Positions 25,875-34,508 of a stretch of 64,000 nt of DNA are shown piece by piece. Position 1 is the stretch's first letter. Every line of letters starts with the position of its first letter. The notes under the pieces were generated by a model that saw only the letters and a list, made by a program, of their open reading frames with translations, searched no databases and was not told the DNA's origin. Position numbers and translations under genes: made by a program. This DNA comes from an uncultured Mycoplasmatota bacterium (GTDB lineage Bacteria > Bacillota_I > Bacilli_A > RF39 > UBA660): positions 124,001 to 188,000 of the forward strand of contig CALEBF010000002.1 of the NCBI GenBank assembly GCA_937944975.1. The letters run 5' to 3'.

Positions 25875-26762
25875 ATGAAACAGGTAATTGTGATTGTAGG
25901 ACCAACTGGTGTTGGTAAGACAAAGATGAGTATCGAACTTGCAAAAAAATTTGATGGAGAAGTGATCAATGCAGATAGTACGCAAGTATATCGTGATTTA
26001 GATATTGCAACCGCAAAGGTAACAGAAGATGAAAAAGATGGAGTCCCACATCATTTGCTAGATATTAGGAATATCGATGAGGATTATACGGTATATCACT
26101 ATCAACAAGATGCAAGAAAGATAATCGACGATATTTTATCGAGAGGAAAAACACCGATCATGGTAGGTGGAACAGGTCTTTATATCAAAGCAGTCCTCTA
26201 TGATTATCAGTTTTCAGAAGAATCGCAAAACGAGTTCGATTATGAACAATTTGATGACGAAACACTCTATCGCAAGTTGCTAGAGGTGAATCCTGAAACA
26301 GAGATCCATCCAAACAATCGTAAGAGAATGATACGTGCACTTCAATATTATGAGATTCATAAAGAACCGATGTCGATGAAAGAAAAAACTGAAAATGTTT
26401 TAATTCCTCACGTAATGATTGGACTTACAACGAATCGAGAACGTCTATACGATAGAATTAACGAGAGAGTTGACGAAATGATCGACCATGGCCTTTTAAA
26501 CGAAGCAAAGAAGATATACGATACAAAAATACGTTCTAAAGCAGTTATGACACCAATTGGATACAAAGAGTTGTTTCCGTATTTTGATGGGACACAGTCG
26601 CTAGAGGAATGTATTTCTTTGATGAAACAGAGAAGTCGCCACTATGCGAAGCGTCAATATACATGGTTTCGCAATCAGATGAAAGTGCATTGGTTCGATG
26701 TCGATTTTGACCATTTCGAGCGAACGGTGGAGGAAGTAGAACGATATATTAAGGCACAATAA
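25875..26762 (+). CDS. miaA: tRNA dimethylallyltransferase MiaA
   Basis: MiaA adds the isopentenyl group to A37 of tRNAs that read codons starting with U. The 295-residue protein has the P-loop GPTGVGKTK at residue 8, the DSTQVYRDLDIATAK substrate motif, VGGTGLYIKAVLY, and the C-terminal KRQYTWFRNQ segment. It follows ruvB by 7 bases, so it is in the ruvAB operon here, whereas in B. subtilis miaA is elsewhere beside hfq. Confidence 0.96.
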   Translation: MKQVIVIVGPTGVGKTKMSIELAKKFDGEVINADSTQVYRDLDIATAKVTEDEKDGVPHHLLDIRNIDEDYTVYHYQQDARKIIDDILSRGKTPIMVGGTGLYIKAVLYDYQFSEESQNEFDYEQFDDETLYRKLLEVNPETEIHPNNRKRMIRALQYYEIHKEPMSMKEKTENVLIPHVMIGLTTNRERLYDRINERVDEMIDHGLLNEAKKIYDTKIRSKAVMTPIGYKELFPYFDGTQSLEECISLMKQRSRHYAKRQYTWFRNQMKVHWFDVDFDHFERTVEEVERYIKAQ

Positions 26763-26787
26763 AAAGCAACGATTGTTGCTTTTTTTA
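26761..26787. terminator. Bidirectional terminator between miaA and the minus-strand gene
   Basis: AAAAAGCAAC and GTTGCTTTTT pair perfectly around GATT, with A-run and T-run flanks serving both strands. Confidence 0.82.
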
Positions 26788-27714
26788 ATTGTAAGTTGCT
26801 TCTACATAGATCTCTGGATCGAAATTGTGGTATACGTTATCTTTTTGTTGGAGATCCTTCGTCGTGATTAAAAAGAAATTATGTAGGAGTAAGTTTTGTC
26901 CAGTGTCGACGACTGGATCGTCCCATGTAAGATCTAGATGAAGCCAGCTATTATCTAAGTAGACTAAGTTCCAAACATGTTCATCATTTGCAATTTTCAT
27001 ATTAGGAACTCCTATCTTTGTAAGAAAGATTGCCATCGTATCGCTATACCCACCACATAAACTTAAATGTTGAAATAATGTACCGTAAGCAAAGTGAGAA
27101 AGGCTACCTTTATCGGTTTGTAATCCGTTCTTTATAGAAGCAGCAGCATTTTTATCATACACAGTTGTATTGATGATGTAATCGTGAAATGCTAGTATTT
27201 TTTCTCTCGGCGTCATTTGATCTGTAATGATTTCATTCATAATGCGATCGATTTCTTGATCTACTTTTTCTCGTTGTTCTTTCGAATATAGTTTATCGAT
27301 TTTAACATTGACTCTACCAAATGAATTCATATTGACTGCTATTTTGTTATAACTATTGTAAGGATGAACAAAATTGTTTAAATTCGATAAAACCAGTTGA
27401 TTTTCTGTAATCTGTTTTGTATCCTCGATACATGTTTTATAAGAACTAGGACAGAAGAAAGTATATTCTTCAAATCCTCCATTTAAAATAGTATAGAACA
27501 AGTTGAATAGTTCTTCTTTGTTTTGAGGTTCTTTTTGAGGAACTTCTTTTACGAATTGAAATTCTGTTTTTATCTCGTATTGATTTGGTGTTTGTATTGC
27601 CATTTCTTGCTTGTAAATCGTATTTTTTAATACGAATGTCGTAAAGTCTTGATTCGTAAATAAAATTGCTAGAACAATGACGATTACTGTAATCGATGTG
27701 AGTATTTTTTTCAT
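26785..27714 (-). CDS. Membrane-anchored transglutaminase-like protein
   Basis: This 309-residue protein has an N-terminal membrane segment (about 5-25) and an external transglutaminase-like cysteine fold. The likely triad is Cys in HLSLCGGYSD, His in DEHVWNLVYL and Asp in HLDLTWDDP, in the order typical of this superfamily. Bacterial members include proteases and cell-surface enzymes; the substrate is unknown. The start at 27714 (MKKIL) is chosen because AGGTGATGCT precedes it; an earlier ATG lies within that signal. It is convergent with miaA. Confidence 0.8.
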   Translation of the reverse strand: MKKILTSITVIVIVLAILFTNQDFTTFVLKNTIYKQEMAIQTPNQYEIKTEFQFVKEVPQKEPQNKEELFNLFYTILNGGFEEYTFFCPSSYKTCIEDTKQITENQLVLSNLNNFVHPYNSYNKIAVNMNSFGRVNVKIDKLYSKEQREKVDQEIDRIMNEIITDQMTPREKILAFHDYIINTTVYDKNAAASIKNGLQTDKGSLSHFAYGTLFQHLSLCGGYSDTMAIFLTKIGVPNMKIANDEHVWNLVYLDNSWLHLDLTWDDPVVDTGQNLLLHNFFLITTKDLQQKDNVYHNFDPEIYVEATYN

Positions 27715-27749
27715 AGCATCACCTAGTATCATTATATCATAGAAAGAAT

Positions 27750-27773
27750 AAAAAAAAGAAGTAAAATTACTTC
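27750..27773 (-). terminator. Terminator after rpsT
   Basis: On the minus strand GAAGTA and TACTTC pair around a 4-base loop, followed by eight T bases. Confidence 0.7.
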
Positions 27774-28030
27774 ATTTCATTTACCTTATTTGTAAGGCGA
27801 GATTTGTTACGTGCAACATAGTTTTTAGATACTACTCCTTTAGCAGCAGCTTTATCGATTGTCTTGATAGCAGTTTTTAAGTTTGTTGCAGCTTGTTCTT
27901 TATCGTTAGCAGCAACTGCTTTTTCTACTTTTTTCATAGCAGTTCTCATTGTTGCTTCATAATTATTGTTTTCTACAGTTCTTTTTTTATTTACTTTTAC
28001 CATTTTTTTGGCATTTTTCATGTTTGGCAT
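27767..28030 (-). CDS. rpsT: 30S ribosomal protein S20
   Basis: This 87-residue, lysine-rich helical protein binds 16S rRNA. The sequence matches S20: MPNMKNAKKMVKVNKKR at the start, then MRTAMKKVEKAV, and the conserved KGVVSKNYVARNKSRLTNKVN at the end (KxxxHKNxAARxKSRL in the family). As in B. subtilis, it lies divergent and next to gpr. Confidence 0.95.
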   Translation of the reverse strand: MPNMKNAKKMVKVNKKRTVENNNYEATMRTAMKKVEKAVAANDKEQAATNLKTAIKTIDKAAAKGVVSKNYVARNKSRLTNKVNEMK

Positions 28031-28086
28031 CGTTTCACCTCCAAGTCACTCAATATAAACATTTTAACAAATTTCCTATAAAAAAG

Positions 28087-28115
28087 CAATAAAAACAGTA
28101 TTTTTTGGTAAAAAT
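28087..28115 (+). promoter_or_regulatory. Candidate forespore (sigma-F/G type) promoter of gpr
   Basis: GGTAAAAAT at 28107 fits the sigma-F -10 pattern GGnnAnAhT. CAATA lies 15 bases upstream as a weak -35. In B. subtilis gpr is transcribed in the forespore. No good sigma-A promoter is seen here. Confidence 0.35.
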
Positions 28116-28132
28116 ATGAAAGAGGTGAGAAA

Positions 28133-29173
28133 ATGGGGCACGAGATAGATTTAGGAAAATATCAAATTCGTACTGATTTAGCTGTAGAAGCAATCGGACA
28201 AGTAAAGGAAAAAGATAGGGAAAAAGTCGAAAGTAAGGTAGAAGAAATCGATGGAATTACTGTGACTGACGTTGTGATCCGCGATGATGGCGGGAAGGAA
28301 ATTGGAAAGAAAGATGGGAGATATATTACGGTAGAATTCGAAGATATTACAGATCATGACAACCGTAAAAAAGTAGAATCGATCGTTGTCGAACAATTGA
28401 AAAAATTAATCTCCGATATCCATATGGAACAGAATCAAAGTTGTGTTGTGATTGGACTTGGAAATGCTTCTTCGACACCAGATGCACTGGGACCTATGGT
28501 CGCAAGTCGAGTCCTCGTTACCAATCATTTATTCGAATATGGAGAAGTAGAAGATGGATTTCGACCAGTCGCAACTTTTACTCCCGGTGTGATGGGACAG
28601 ACAGGAATCGAGACGATGGACTTAATTCGTGGACTTGTAGGTGAAATTCATCCAGATTTTATGATCGTCGTGGATGCCCTTGCGAGTCAGAGTGTCAATC
28701 GCTTGAATCGGACGATCCAGATGACTGATACGGGAATTCACCCAGGAAGTGGAGTTGGAAATCATAGGAAAGAAATCAGCAAAGAAACATTAGGAATTCC
28801 CGTAATTGCGATCGGTGTTCCAACTGTCGTCGATGCCGTTACGATCGTAAGCGATACGATTCATTATATGCAAAAACACTTTTCTTATATGAAAAAACAT
28901 TATTCTGATCCTGTTCATTTGCTCACACCTCTTACTTATATAGATCCTTCCAAAGAAACAGGAGAGATGAGCAAAAAGGAAAAGGAAGATTTATTTGGAA
29001 TGTTAGGAACTTTATCTTCTGCAGAAATGAAACAATTAATATTTGAAGTATTAACGCCAATTGGATACAATTTGATCGTTACGCCAAAAGAAGTAGACTT
29101 TGTCATGGATGGACTTACCGAAGTGATTCGAACATCGATCGACCGTGCATTACATCAAAAAGTGACAGAATAA
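28133..29173 (+). CDS. gpr: Germination (spore) protease GPR
   Basis: GPR cuts the small acid-soluble spore proteins at germination so their amino acids can be used. The 346-residue zymogen starts with the short propeptide ending before the EIDLGKYQIRTDLAVEA region, which is similar to the sites it cuts in SASPs. It shares the fold of the A25 family (VIGLGNASSTPDALGP, VDALASQSVNRLN, TDTGIHPGSGVGNHR). This gene shows the organism makes endospores. Confidence 0.95.
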   Translation: MGHEIDLGKYQIRTDLAVEAIGQVKEKDREKVESKVEEIDGITVTDVVIRDDGGKEIGKKDGRYITVEFEDITDHDNRKKVESIVVEQLKKLISDIHMEQNQSCVVIGLGNASSTPDALGPMVASRVLVTNHLFEYGEVEDGFRPVATFTPGVMGQTGIETMDLIRGLVGEIHPDFMIVVDALASQSVNRLNRTIQMTDTGIHPGSGVGNHRKEISKETLGIPVIAIGVPTVVDAVTIVSDTIHYMQKHFSYMKKHYSDPVHLLTPLTYIDPSKETGEMSKKEKEDLFGMLGTLSSAEMKQLIFEVLTPIGYNLIVTPKEVDFVMDGLTEVIRTSIDRALHQKVTE

Positions 29174-29209
29174 ACAAGCTCTTAATATTCATTTCGACAG
29201 AATGAAACA

Positions 29210-29238
29210 ACATAAACCTGTATCATCTATCATAGAAT
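29210..29238 (+). promoter_or_regulatory. Candidate sigma-E promoter of spoIIP
   Basis: ACATAAA, 14 bases, CATAGAAT, close to the mother-cell sigma-E pattern (kmATAww, then CATAcaaT). The -10 is inside a perfect inverted repeat, CTATCAT-AGA-ATGATAG (29227-29243). Confidence 0.5.
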
Positions 29239-29255
29239 GATAGGGGAGGTGTTGT

Positions 29256-30269
29256 ATGCGAAAACGATTTGTAGCAAAAAAACGCAGAAAAAAATGGAAA
29301 CTTAGATATCTCTTTTACATAGTTCTTATTTATTTTGTATATCAGTTTATGTTCGGATATGTTCTATCCTTGAAACTTGCACATAATAATGAGGACTTTT
29401 TAAAGGCGATGTTACACGATTCAAATCATCATTTATTGTACGAAAAAAATAGTGAGACTTTATTTACGAAAGTTACTAATTTTCTAACACAAATCGATAT
29501 TACAAAGCCACTGACGATCATAGAAAAAGGATTTTTCTACGAAGAGAAGAAAACAGAGCAAGTGGCGAAGACATCGGCGGATGGAGATCAAGAGAAGATG
29601 CCCGAGACGAAGTATGTGAGCGATCCGAATCCGACACAGGTCGCTATGACACCACGTGTCTATATTTACAATACACATCAATTAGAAAACTATAGTATGG
29701 CGAACTTAGAAGTTTACAATATTACACCCAATGTGATGATGACGTCATATCTGTTGAGAGAAAAGTTGAATCATCAAGGGATCTCTACGATTGTAGAGGA
29801 AGCGAACTTCAAAGAGTACATGCAAGCAAATTCATGGGTTGGGAAAGATCAGTATAAAGTGAGCAGACAATTTTTAACGCAGACGTTAAAAGCATATCCA
29901 AACATGGATCTTATGATCGATCTACATCGAGATGCGATCAAAAAGACGGCCTCTACTTGGTCTGATGGTACGAAAAGCTACGCGAAAGTACTCTTTGTCG
30001 TCGGAACAGCCTACGATGGATACGAGAAAAATTTAGAACTTGCGAATCTTTTTCATCAGAAGATCAATGCAAAATATCCAGGATTATCGAGAGGTGTCAT
30101 GCAAAAAGAAGGCGCTGGAGTGAATGGAATTTACAATCAAGATGTAAGTTCCAACATGCTTTTAATCGAGTGTGGGGGATATGAAAATACGATCGATGAA
30201 GTTGCAAATACGACAGATATATTAGCAGCGGTCATTACGGAATATTTGGGTGAAGCGCATGAAGTTTGA
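29256..30269 (+). CDS. spoIIP: Stage II sporulation protein P
   Basis: SpoIIP is a membrane-bound amidase/endopeptidase that thins septal peptidoglycan so the mother cell can engulf the forespore. The 337-residue protein has a basic start, a membrane helix at about 20-40, and an amidase-3-like domain with VYIYNTHQLENY near 150, MIDLHRDAIKKT near 230, and LLIECGGYENTIDEV near the end (zinc ligands His, His and catalytic Glu). It lies between gpr and lepA as in Bacillus. Confidence 0.95.
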   Translation: MRKRFVAKKRRKKWKLRYLFYIVLIYFVYQFMFGYVLSLKLAHNNEDFLKAMLHDSNHHLLYEKNSETLFTKVTNFLTQIDITKPLTIIEKGFFYEEKKTEQVAKTSADGDQEKMPETKYVSDPNPTQVAMTPRVYIYNTHQLENYSMANLEVYNITPNVMMTSYLLREKLNHQGISTIVEEANFKEYMQANSWVGKDQYKVSRQFLTQTLKAYPNMDLMIDLHRDAIKKTASTWSDGTKSYAKVLFVVGTAYDGYEKNLELANLFHQKINAKYPGLSRGVMQKEGAGVNGIYNQDVSSNMLLIECGGYENTIDEVANTTDILAAVITEYLGEAHEV

Positions 30270-30603
30270 AGATAAAGTTAAGATTTACCATAAGATATTC
30301 AAGTTTTGTTTTACGATATCTCTCGTAGCTTTTTTAACACTTTATCTATCTCAAGCTACAGGATATTACGAATACGAACAACATAAGACTGCGACGTTTA
30401 CGAGTGAACAGATCAAACAATTTGAAAAAGATGTAGCAGAAGGTAAGAATATCGATATGAAAAAATATCTTGAAAATTCTAATAAAGATTATAGTAATCG
30501 AATGTCAGATTTAGGATATCAATTATCGAGTGGAGTAGGAAACATCGTAAAAAGTGGAATTGAAGGTATTTTCGGAGCTCTCAATAAGATGGTAGAAGAA
30601 TAG
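30259..30603 (+). CDS. Small membrane protein in the yqxA position
   Basis: This 114-residue protein has one membrane segment at about 15-33, then a charged linker and a glycine-containing tail (SSGVGNIVKSGIEGIFG). It overlaps the end of spoIIP by 11 bases and the ATG follows GGGTGAAGCGC, so translation is coupled. B. subtilis has the small protein YqxA in the same place between spoIIP and lepA. I see the position match but no clear sequence match, so no symbol is given. Confidence 0.65.
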   Translation: MKFEDKVKIYHKIFKFCFTISLVAFLTLYLSQATGYYEYEQHKTATFTSEQIKQFEKDVAEGKNIDMKKYLENSNKDYSNRMSDLGYQLSSGVGNIVKSGIEGIFGALNKMVEE

Positions 30604-30630
30604 GTATGCGACTTGGCATATCTATTTTTA
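30599..30630 (+). terminator. Terminator after the spoIIP operon
   Basis: AATAG and CTATT with an inner TATGC and GCATA pairing form an interrupted stem, followed by a T-rich run. Confidence 0.65.
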
Positions 30631-30653
30631 TTCTAGCAAAAGTCAGATGATTT

Positions 30654-30662
30654 TGTTATAAT
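30654..30662 (+). promoter_or_regulatory. Extended -10 promoter of lepA
   Basis: TGTTATAAT, with no clear -35. The GGTGAT ribosome binding signal begins 8 bases after it, near the predicted transcript start. Confidence 0.5.
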
Positions 30663-30679
30663 AATACAAGGTGATTGTG

Positions 30680-32479
30680 ATGAAACAACAAAACATTAGA
30701 AATTTTTCAATTATCGCACATATCGATCACGGAAAGAGTACGATTGCAGACCGTATTTTAGAACTTACGGGGGCAATTACGGAAAGAGAAAGACAAGCGC
30801 AGCTTTTAGATAGTATGGATCTAGAACGTGAACGTGGAATTACGATTAAGTTGAATGCGGTACAACTACATTATCAGTATCAAAACGAAGACTATGTTTT
30901 ACACTTGATCGATACTCCAGGGCATGTCGATTTTAGCTATGAAGTGAGTCGTAGTTTGGCCGCTTGTGAGGGGGCTATTTTAGTTGTCGATGCAGTGCAG
31001 GGAATCGAAGCACAGACGCTTGCTAATTTATACCTTGCAATGGAAAATGATCTTACGATTATTCCTGTGATCAACAAGATAGATTTACCGAATGCGGATG
31101 TCGAGAAAGTGGCGCAAGAGTTAGTCGGTACTTTAGGATTTGAAAAAGACGAAATTATCTTATGTAGTGCAAAAAATGGTACGGGAATTCAAGAGTTAGT
31201 AGAGGCGGTCATCGAACGAGTACAGCCTCCTAAAGGAAGCGTTACAGAACCTCTTCAAGGATTAATTTTCGATAGTATCTACGATCCATACCGTGGAATT
31301 GTGATCTTTGTTCGCATCGTCAACGGAAAAGTTTCAGTTGGAGATACGATAGAAATGATGACAACAGGAGCGACTTACGAAGTAGTAGAACTAGGAGTTC
31401 ACACACCACACGAAAAGAAAAAAGATGTTTTAGTTGCTGGAGAAGTTGGATATATCTGTGCTAGTATGAAAAGTATTCAAGACGTCGAAGTAGGAGATAC
31501 GATCACACTTGCAAACAATAAGGCGAAAGAAGCACTTCCTGGATATCAACCTATGAAGCCAATGGTATTCTGTGGCCTTTACCCAATTGAATCTAGTCAG
31601 TATCCAGAACTTAGAGAAGCTTTGGATAAACTAAAGTTAAACGATGCATCTTTATCGTTTGAACCAGAGACGAGTAAAGCGTTAGGATTTGGATTTCGAT
31701 GCGGATTCTTAGGACTATTACATATGGAGATCATCGAAGAGAGAATCGAACGTGAATTTGGAATTCATTTGATTGCGACGAGCCCATCTGTTATTTACGA
31801 AGTAACAAAGACAGATACGAGTGTCATCATGGTAGATAGTCCTTCTAAGTTACCAGAACGTCAACGTATTGCCGATATTAAAGAACCTTATATCCGTACG
31901 AACATCTTTGTTCCAAGCCAATATATTGGACCTGTGATGGAACTTTGTCAGAACAAGCGAGGAAACTACGTATCGATGGAATATATCGATCAAACGAGAG
32001 TCAATATCCACTATGAGATTCCACTTTCTGAAATCGTTTACGACTTCTTTGATAAATTGAAATCATCGACAAAAGGATATGCATCTTTCGATTATGAATT
32101 GATCGGATATAAGAGTAGTAACCTCGTGAAGATGGATATTTTAATCAATGGTGAGATGGTCGATGCATTATCGCTCATCGTACATAAAGATTTTGCTTAC
32201 AATCGAGGAAAGGCAATCGTCGAAAATTTGCGCAAATTGATTCCAAGACAGCAGTTTGAAGTGCCAATTCAGGCAGTGATCGGAACGAAGGCAATTGCTC
32301 GTGCTGATATCAAGGCAATGCGAAAGAACGTACTTGCTAAGTGTTATGGTGGAGATATTACAAGAAAGAGAAAACTACTAGAAAAACAAAAAGAAGGTAA
32401 GAAGCGAATGAAGATGGTAGGAAGCGTTGAAATTCCTCAAGAAGCATTCTTATCAGTATTATCGATGGATGAGGAGTGA
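30680..32479 (+). CDS. lepA: Elongation factor 4 (LepA)
   Basis: LepA is a ribosome-binding GTPase related to EF-G, involved in translation under stress and 30S assembly. The 599-residue protein has the G domain (IAHIDHGKST, RERGITI, DTPGHVDF, NKIDLPNAD), and the LepA-specific C-terminal domain (GYASFDYELIGYKSSNLVKMDILI, given only in part: FDYELIGYKSSNL). The ATG at 30680 follows GGTGATTGTG; two upstream GTG codons are within that signal. Confidence 0.97.
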   Translation: MKQQNIRNFSIIAHIDHGKSTIADRILELTGAITERERQAQLLDSMDLERERGITIKLNAVQLHYQYQNEDYVLHLIDTPGHVDFSYEVSRSLAACEGAILVVDAVQGIEAQTLANLYLAMENDLTIIPVINKIDLPNADVEKVAQELVGTLGFEKDEIILCSAKNGTGIQELVEAVIERVQPPKGSVTEPLQGLIFDSIYDPYRGIVIFVRIVNGKVSVGDTIEMMTTGATYEVVELGVHTPHEKKKDVLVAGEVGYICASMKSIQDVEVGDTITLANNKAKEALPGYQPMKPMVFCGLYPIESSQYPELREALDKLKLNDASLSFEPETSKALGFGFRCGFLGLLHMEIIEERIEREFGIHLIATSPSVIYEVTKTDTSVIMVDSPSKLPERQRIADIKEPYIRTNIFVPSQYIGPVMELCQNKRGNYVSMEYIDQTRVNIHYEIPLSEIVYDFFDKLKSSTKGYASFDYELIGYKSSNLVKMDILINGEMVDALSLIVHKDFAYNRGKAIVENLRKLIPRQQFEVPIQAVIGTKAIARADIKAMRKNVLAKCYGGDITRKRKLLEKQKEGKKRMKMVGSVEIPQEAFLSVLSMDEE

Positions 32480-32483
32480 TCAT

Positions 32484-33218
32484 ATGAGTTATAGAGAACA
32501 AAGAGAAGCTTTAATAAACGAAAGAAGAGAAATGGTTGCGAGATATATTATAGAAAATCATTGTACGATTAAAGAAGCTTATCAACATTTCAAAGAAGAT
32601 CAAGCTTTGATGGATATGTTTCAGCAATATCGAATTGGGTTTAGTTTATCGACGTTAAAAAGAGAATTGGATATACCTTTAAAGCATAGTAATCCTGAGC
32701 TATTCGCTGAGGTGCGACCTTTGATTGATGGAAATCGGAACAATGTCCTTACGAATCAAACGATGACGAGAGAGGCATTTGCTCGTCTTATCATAGTGAA
32801 ACGTGATCTTGAAGGAAAGAGTTTTCGAGTGATTGGAAAAGAATTAGAATTAGCGGAAACTTCTGTGATTCGTATCTATAAAGATTATGCAGGAAAGATC
32901 GAACTCACACAGGAAGATGTAGATCTTGCAAAGAAAAGCGATATGAAATTAACTCCACATATTCAAGATAAAGTGGATCAGCATCAAAAAGGAATTGAAC
33001 ATCAAATTTTATCTTGGGCACATTATGCATTAGAAACAAAATGTGATTTACCTACACTTTCTCGTCATTTTGGCTTAGAAGAACAAGAGGTAAGGGTTAC
33101 ATTATCAGAGTTATTGCCATTATTAGATTACGAATTATATCTATCTTTACAGGGACAATTAGGTCTCTTTGACGAAATTCTATATCAAGAGGAACAAGGT
33201 CCAACGAAGAAAAAATAA
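32484..33218 (+). CDS. Multi-HTH protein with SpoIIID-like modules
   Basis: This 244-residue protein seems built from helix-turn-helix modules like SpoIIID, the mother-cell sporulation regulator. Module 1 (about 12-85) shows ARYIIENHCTIKEAYQHF, a 15-residue insert, GFSLSTLKREL and NPELFAEVRPLID, matching the SpoIIID pattern of YIVETKKTV, VSKSTVHKDL and NPDLANEVKEIL. A middle HTH (about 92-130) has KSFRVIGKELELAETSVIRI. Module 3 (about 175-230) has HYALETKCDLPTLSRHFGL. It follows lepA by 4 bases with GAGGAGTGATCAT. A regulatory role is inferred. Confidence 0.6.
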   Translation: MSYREQREALINERREMVARYIIENHCTIKEAYQHFKEDQALMDMFQQYRIGFSLSTLKRELDIPLKHSNPELFAEVRPLIDGNRNNVLTNQTMTREAFARLIIVKRDLEGKSFRVIGKELELAETSVIRIYKDYAGKIELTQEDVDLAKKSDMKLTPHIQDKVDQHQKGIEHQILSWAHYALETKCDLPTLSRHFGLEEQEVRVTLSELLPLLDYELYLSLQGQLGLFDEILYQEEQGPTKKK

Positions 33219-33242
33219 TATGAGGAAACTCATATTTTTTTG
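33217..33242 (+). terminator. Terminator after the SpoIIID-like gene
   Basis: ATATGAG and CTCATAT pair around the tetraloop GAAA, followed by seven T bases. Confidence 0.82.
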
Positions 33243-33271
33243 TCAAATTCTATGAAGTTAGACATATATTA
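33242..33271 (+). promoter_or_regulatory. Candidate mother-cell sigma promoter of ylbD
   Basis: CATATATTA at 33263 fits the sigma-E/sigma-K -10 form CATAnnnTA and is identical to the -10 before spoIVFA. The -35 (GTCAAAT) is weaker. A sigma-A reading (TTGTCA/TATATT) needs a 19-base spacer. Confidence 0.4.
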
Positions 33272-33286
33272 GATTAGGTGATAGTC

Positions 33287-33667
33287 ATGGCAAGTAAGGA
33301 AGAATTTAAAGCGTTTGTAAAAGATCATCCACGATTGATTGGACATGTTAAAAATGGGAATATGAACTGGCAAAAGTTTTATGAACTATACGATTTATAT
33401 GGCGATTCAGGGGAAATTTGGGAAGAGTATTTGAAAGAACCAACAGTAGAATCGAAAAGTGAAACTGCAGCGAAAGCAACTGTGACAGGTTTTAGTGTCG
33501 GAGAGATTATGAACTTTTTAAAAGGAATCGATTTAGATGAATTACAAAATGGTGTCAGTAGTTTACAACGTGTCGTAGGGGTATTACAGGACTTTGGAAA
33601 AAAGGAAACACCTAGTCCAAAAGAACAATATAAGCCAAGACCGATCTATAAACATTTCGAGGATTAA
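33287..33667 (+). CDS. ylbD: YlbD-like putative spore coat protein
   Basis: This 126-residue protein matches the YlbD family: EEFKAFVKDHPRLIGHVKNG, then W-x-KFYELYDLYGDSGEIWEEY. YlbD is described as a putative spore coat protein. A middle glycine- and serine-containing stretch and a C-terminal proline-rich tail follow. The ATG at 33287 follows GGTGATAGTC. Its stop overlaps the next start by one base. A sporulation-type promoter lies upstream. Confidence 0.85.
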   Translation: MASKEEFKAFVKDHPRLIGHVKNGNMNWQKFYELYDLYGDSGEIWEEYLKEPTVESKSETAAKATVTGFSVGEIMNFLKGIDLDELQNGVSSLQRVVGVLQDFGKKETPSPKEQYKPRPIYKHFED

Positions 33668-33888
33668 TGACTTTAGAACAACAATTTAAAATAAAGAATA
33701 ACCCATATTTTCAACGTTATCTACGAGAACATTCCTATTGGTACAAATATCTAAATCGAAATCCTACTTATTTTGAATCGTTTGCAGAAGAGGTCAAAGA
33801 TGCATACAAATTGAGACCTTCCGATAAAGTAAATCGTATATTGGATACGTTAGAAGTACTTCAAACATTGATGTCTACGATGCAATAG
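33667..33888 (+). CDS. ylbE: YlbE-like protein
   Basis: This 73-residue protein fits the YlbE family: REHSYWYKYLNRNPTYFESF, as in the family pattern of (R/E)QPYWYRxLSRNP, then a helical end. Function is unknown, but it always accompanies ylbD in spore formers. It overlaps ylbD by one base (TAATGA). ylbF and ylbG, next in B. subtilis, are missing here and rsmD follows directly. Confidence 0.8.
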   Translation: MTLEQQFKIKNNPYFQRYLREHSYWYKYLNRNPTYFESFAEEVKDAYKLRPSDKVNRILDTLEVLQTLMSTMQ

Positions 33889-33896
33889 TGTATAAT
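33868..33896 (+). promoter_or_regulatory. Internal promoter of rsmD
   Basis: TTGATG, 17 bases, TATAAT, spanning the end of ylbE. It lets rsmD be expressed in growing cells apart from the ylbDE pair. The predicted leader is about 12 bases. Confidence 0.55.
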
Positions 33897-33914
33897 GTTT
33901 TTGGATGTGATCGT

Positions 33915-34454
33915 ATGAGAATTATCAGCGGGAAGTACAAAGGAAAAGTTTTAGAAGGGTTCGATATCGATGGTACGAGACCGACGATGGATCGCGTGAA
34001 GGAGAGTATGTTTGCGATGATTCAGAATCACTTGAAGGATTCTATCTGTCTTGATTTATTTGCAGGAAGTGGAAATTTGGGGTTAGAAGCATTGAGCGAA
34101 GGTGCTAAGAAGTGCTATTTTGTCGATTATAATCCGATTGCAATTCGAACGATTCGTAAAAATGGTGAGGTTTGTAAAGCCCTGAATGATATGGAAATCG
34201 TTCATAAATCTTATCGAGAAGCTCTGTTATCTTTTCAAAGAGAACAATTGAAATTCGACATTGTTTTTTTAGATCCACCTTATCAAGAAAATCTGATTTC
34301 AATGGTATTTGCGATGCTTAAGGAATTAGAGCTTTTAAAAAAAGACGCCCTCATCGTCTGTGAGTTCGAACATGAAGATTTAAGTGATTCTACTTTTCCG
34401 CTTTGGAAAGAGAGAAAATACGGGTCTAAAAAAGTATTTATTTATCGTGTGTAA
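33915..34454 (+). CDS. rsmD: 16S rRNA guanine-N2 methyltransferase RsmD
   Basis: RsmD methylates G966 of 16S rRNA during 30S assembly. The 179-residue Rossmann methyltransferase shows MRIISGKYKGKVL, the RPTMDRVKESMFAMI segment, the SAM motif LDLFAGSGNLGLEAL and the catalytic FLDPPY. The ATG at 33915 follows GGATGTGATCGT. In B. subtilis the next gene is coaD; here the bacteriocin locus comes next, so the synteny breaks at this point. Confidence 0.95.
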   Translation: MRIISGKYKGKVLEGFDIDGTRPTMDRVKESMFAMIQNHLKDSICLDLFAGSGNLGLEALSEGAKKCYFVDYNPIAIRTIRKNGEVCKALNDMEIVHKSYREALLSFQREQLKFDIVFLDPPYQENLISMVFAMLKELELLKKDALIVCEFEHEDLSDSTFPLWKERKYGSKKVFIYRV

Positions 34455-34480
34455 GAATGCAAGGAATTGCATTCTTTTTT
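34455..34480 (+). terminator. Terminator after rsmD
   Basis: GAATGCAA and TTGCATTC pair perfectly around GGAA, followed by six T bases. A TTG inside it opens the exporter frame but is not a real start. Confidence 0.85.
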
Positions 34481-34508
34481 GTGGAACAATAAAAGTGGAG
34501 GTGAAACT

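Noticed and set aside
34467..34508. TTG at 34467 as start of the C39 exporter
   Set aside because: It lies inside the rsmD terminator stem, has no ribosome binding site and adds residues not found in C39 exporters.
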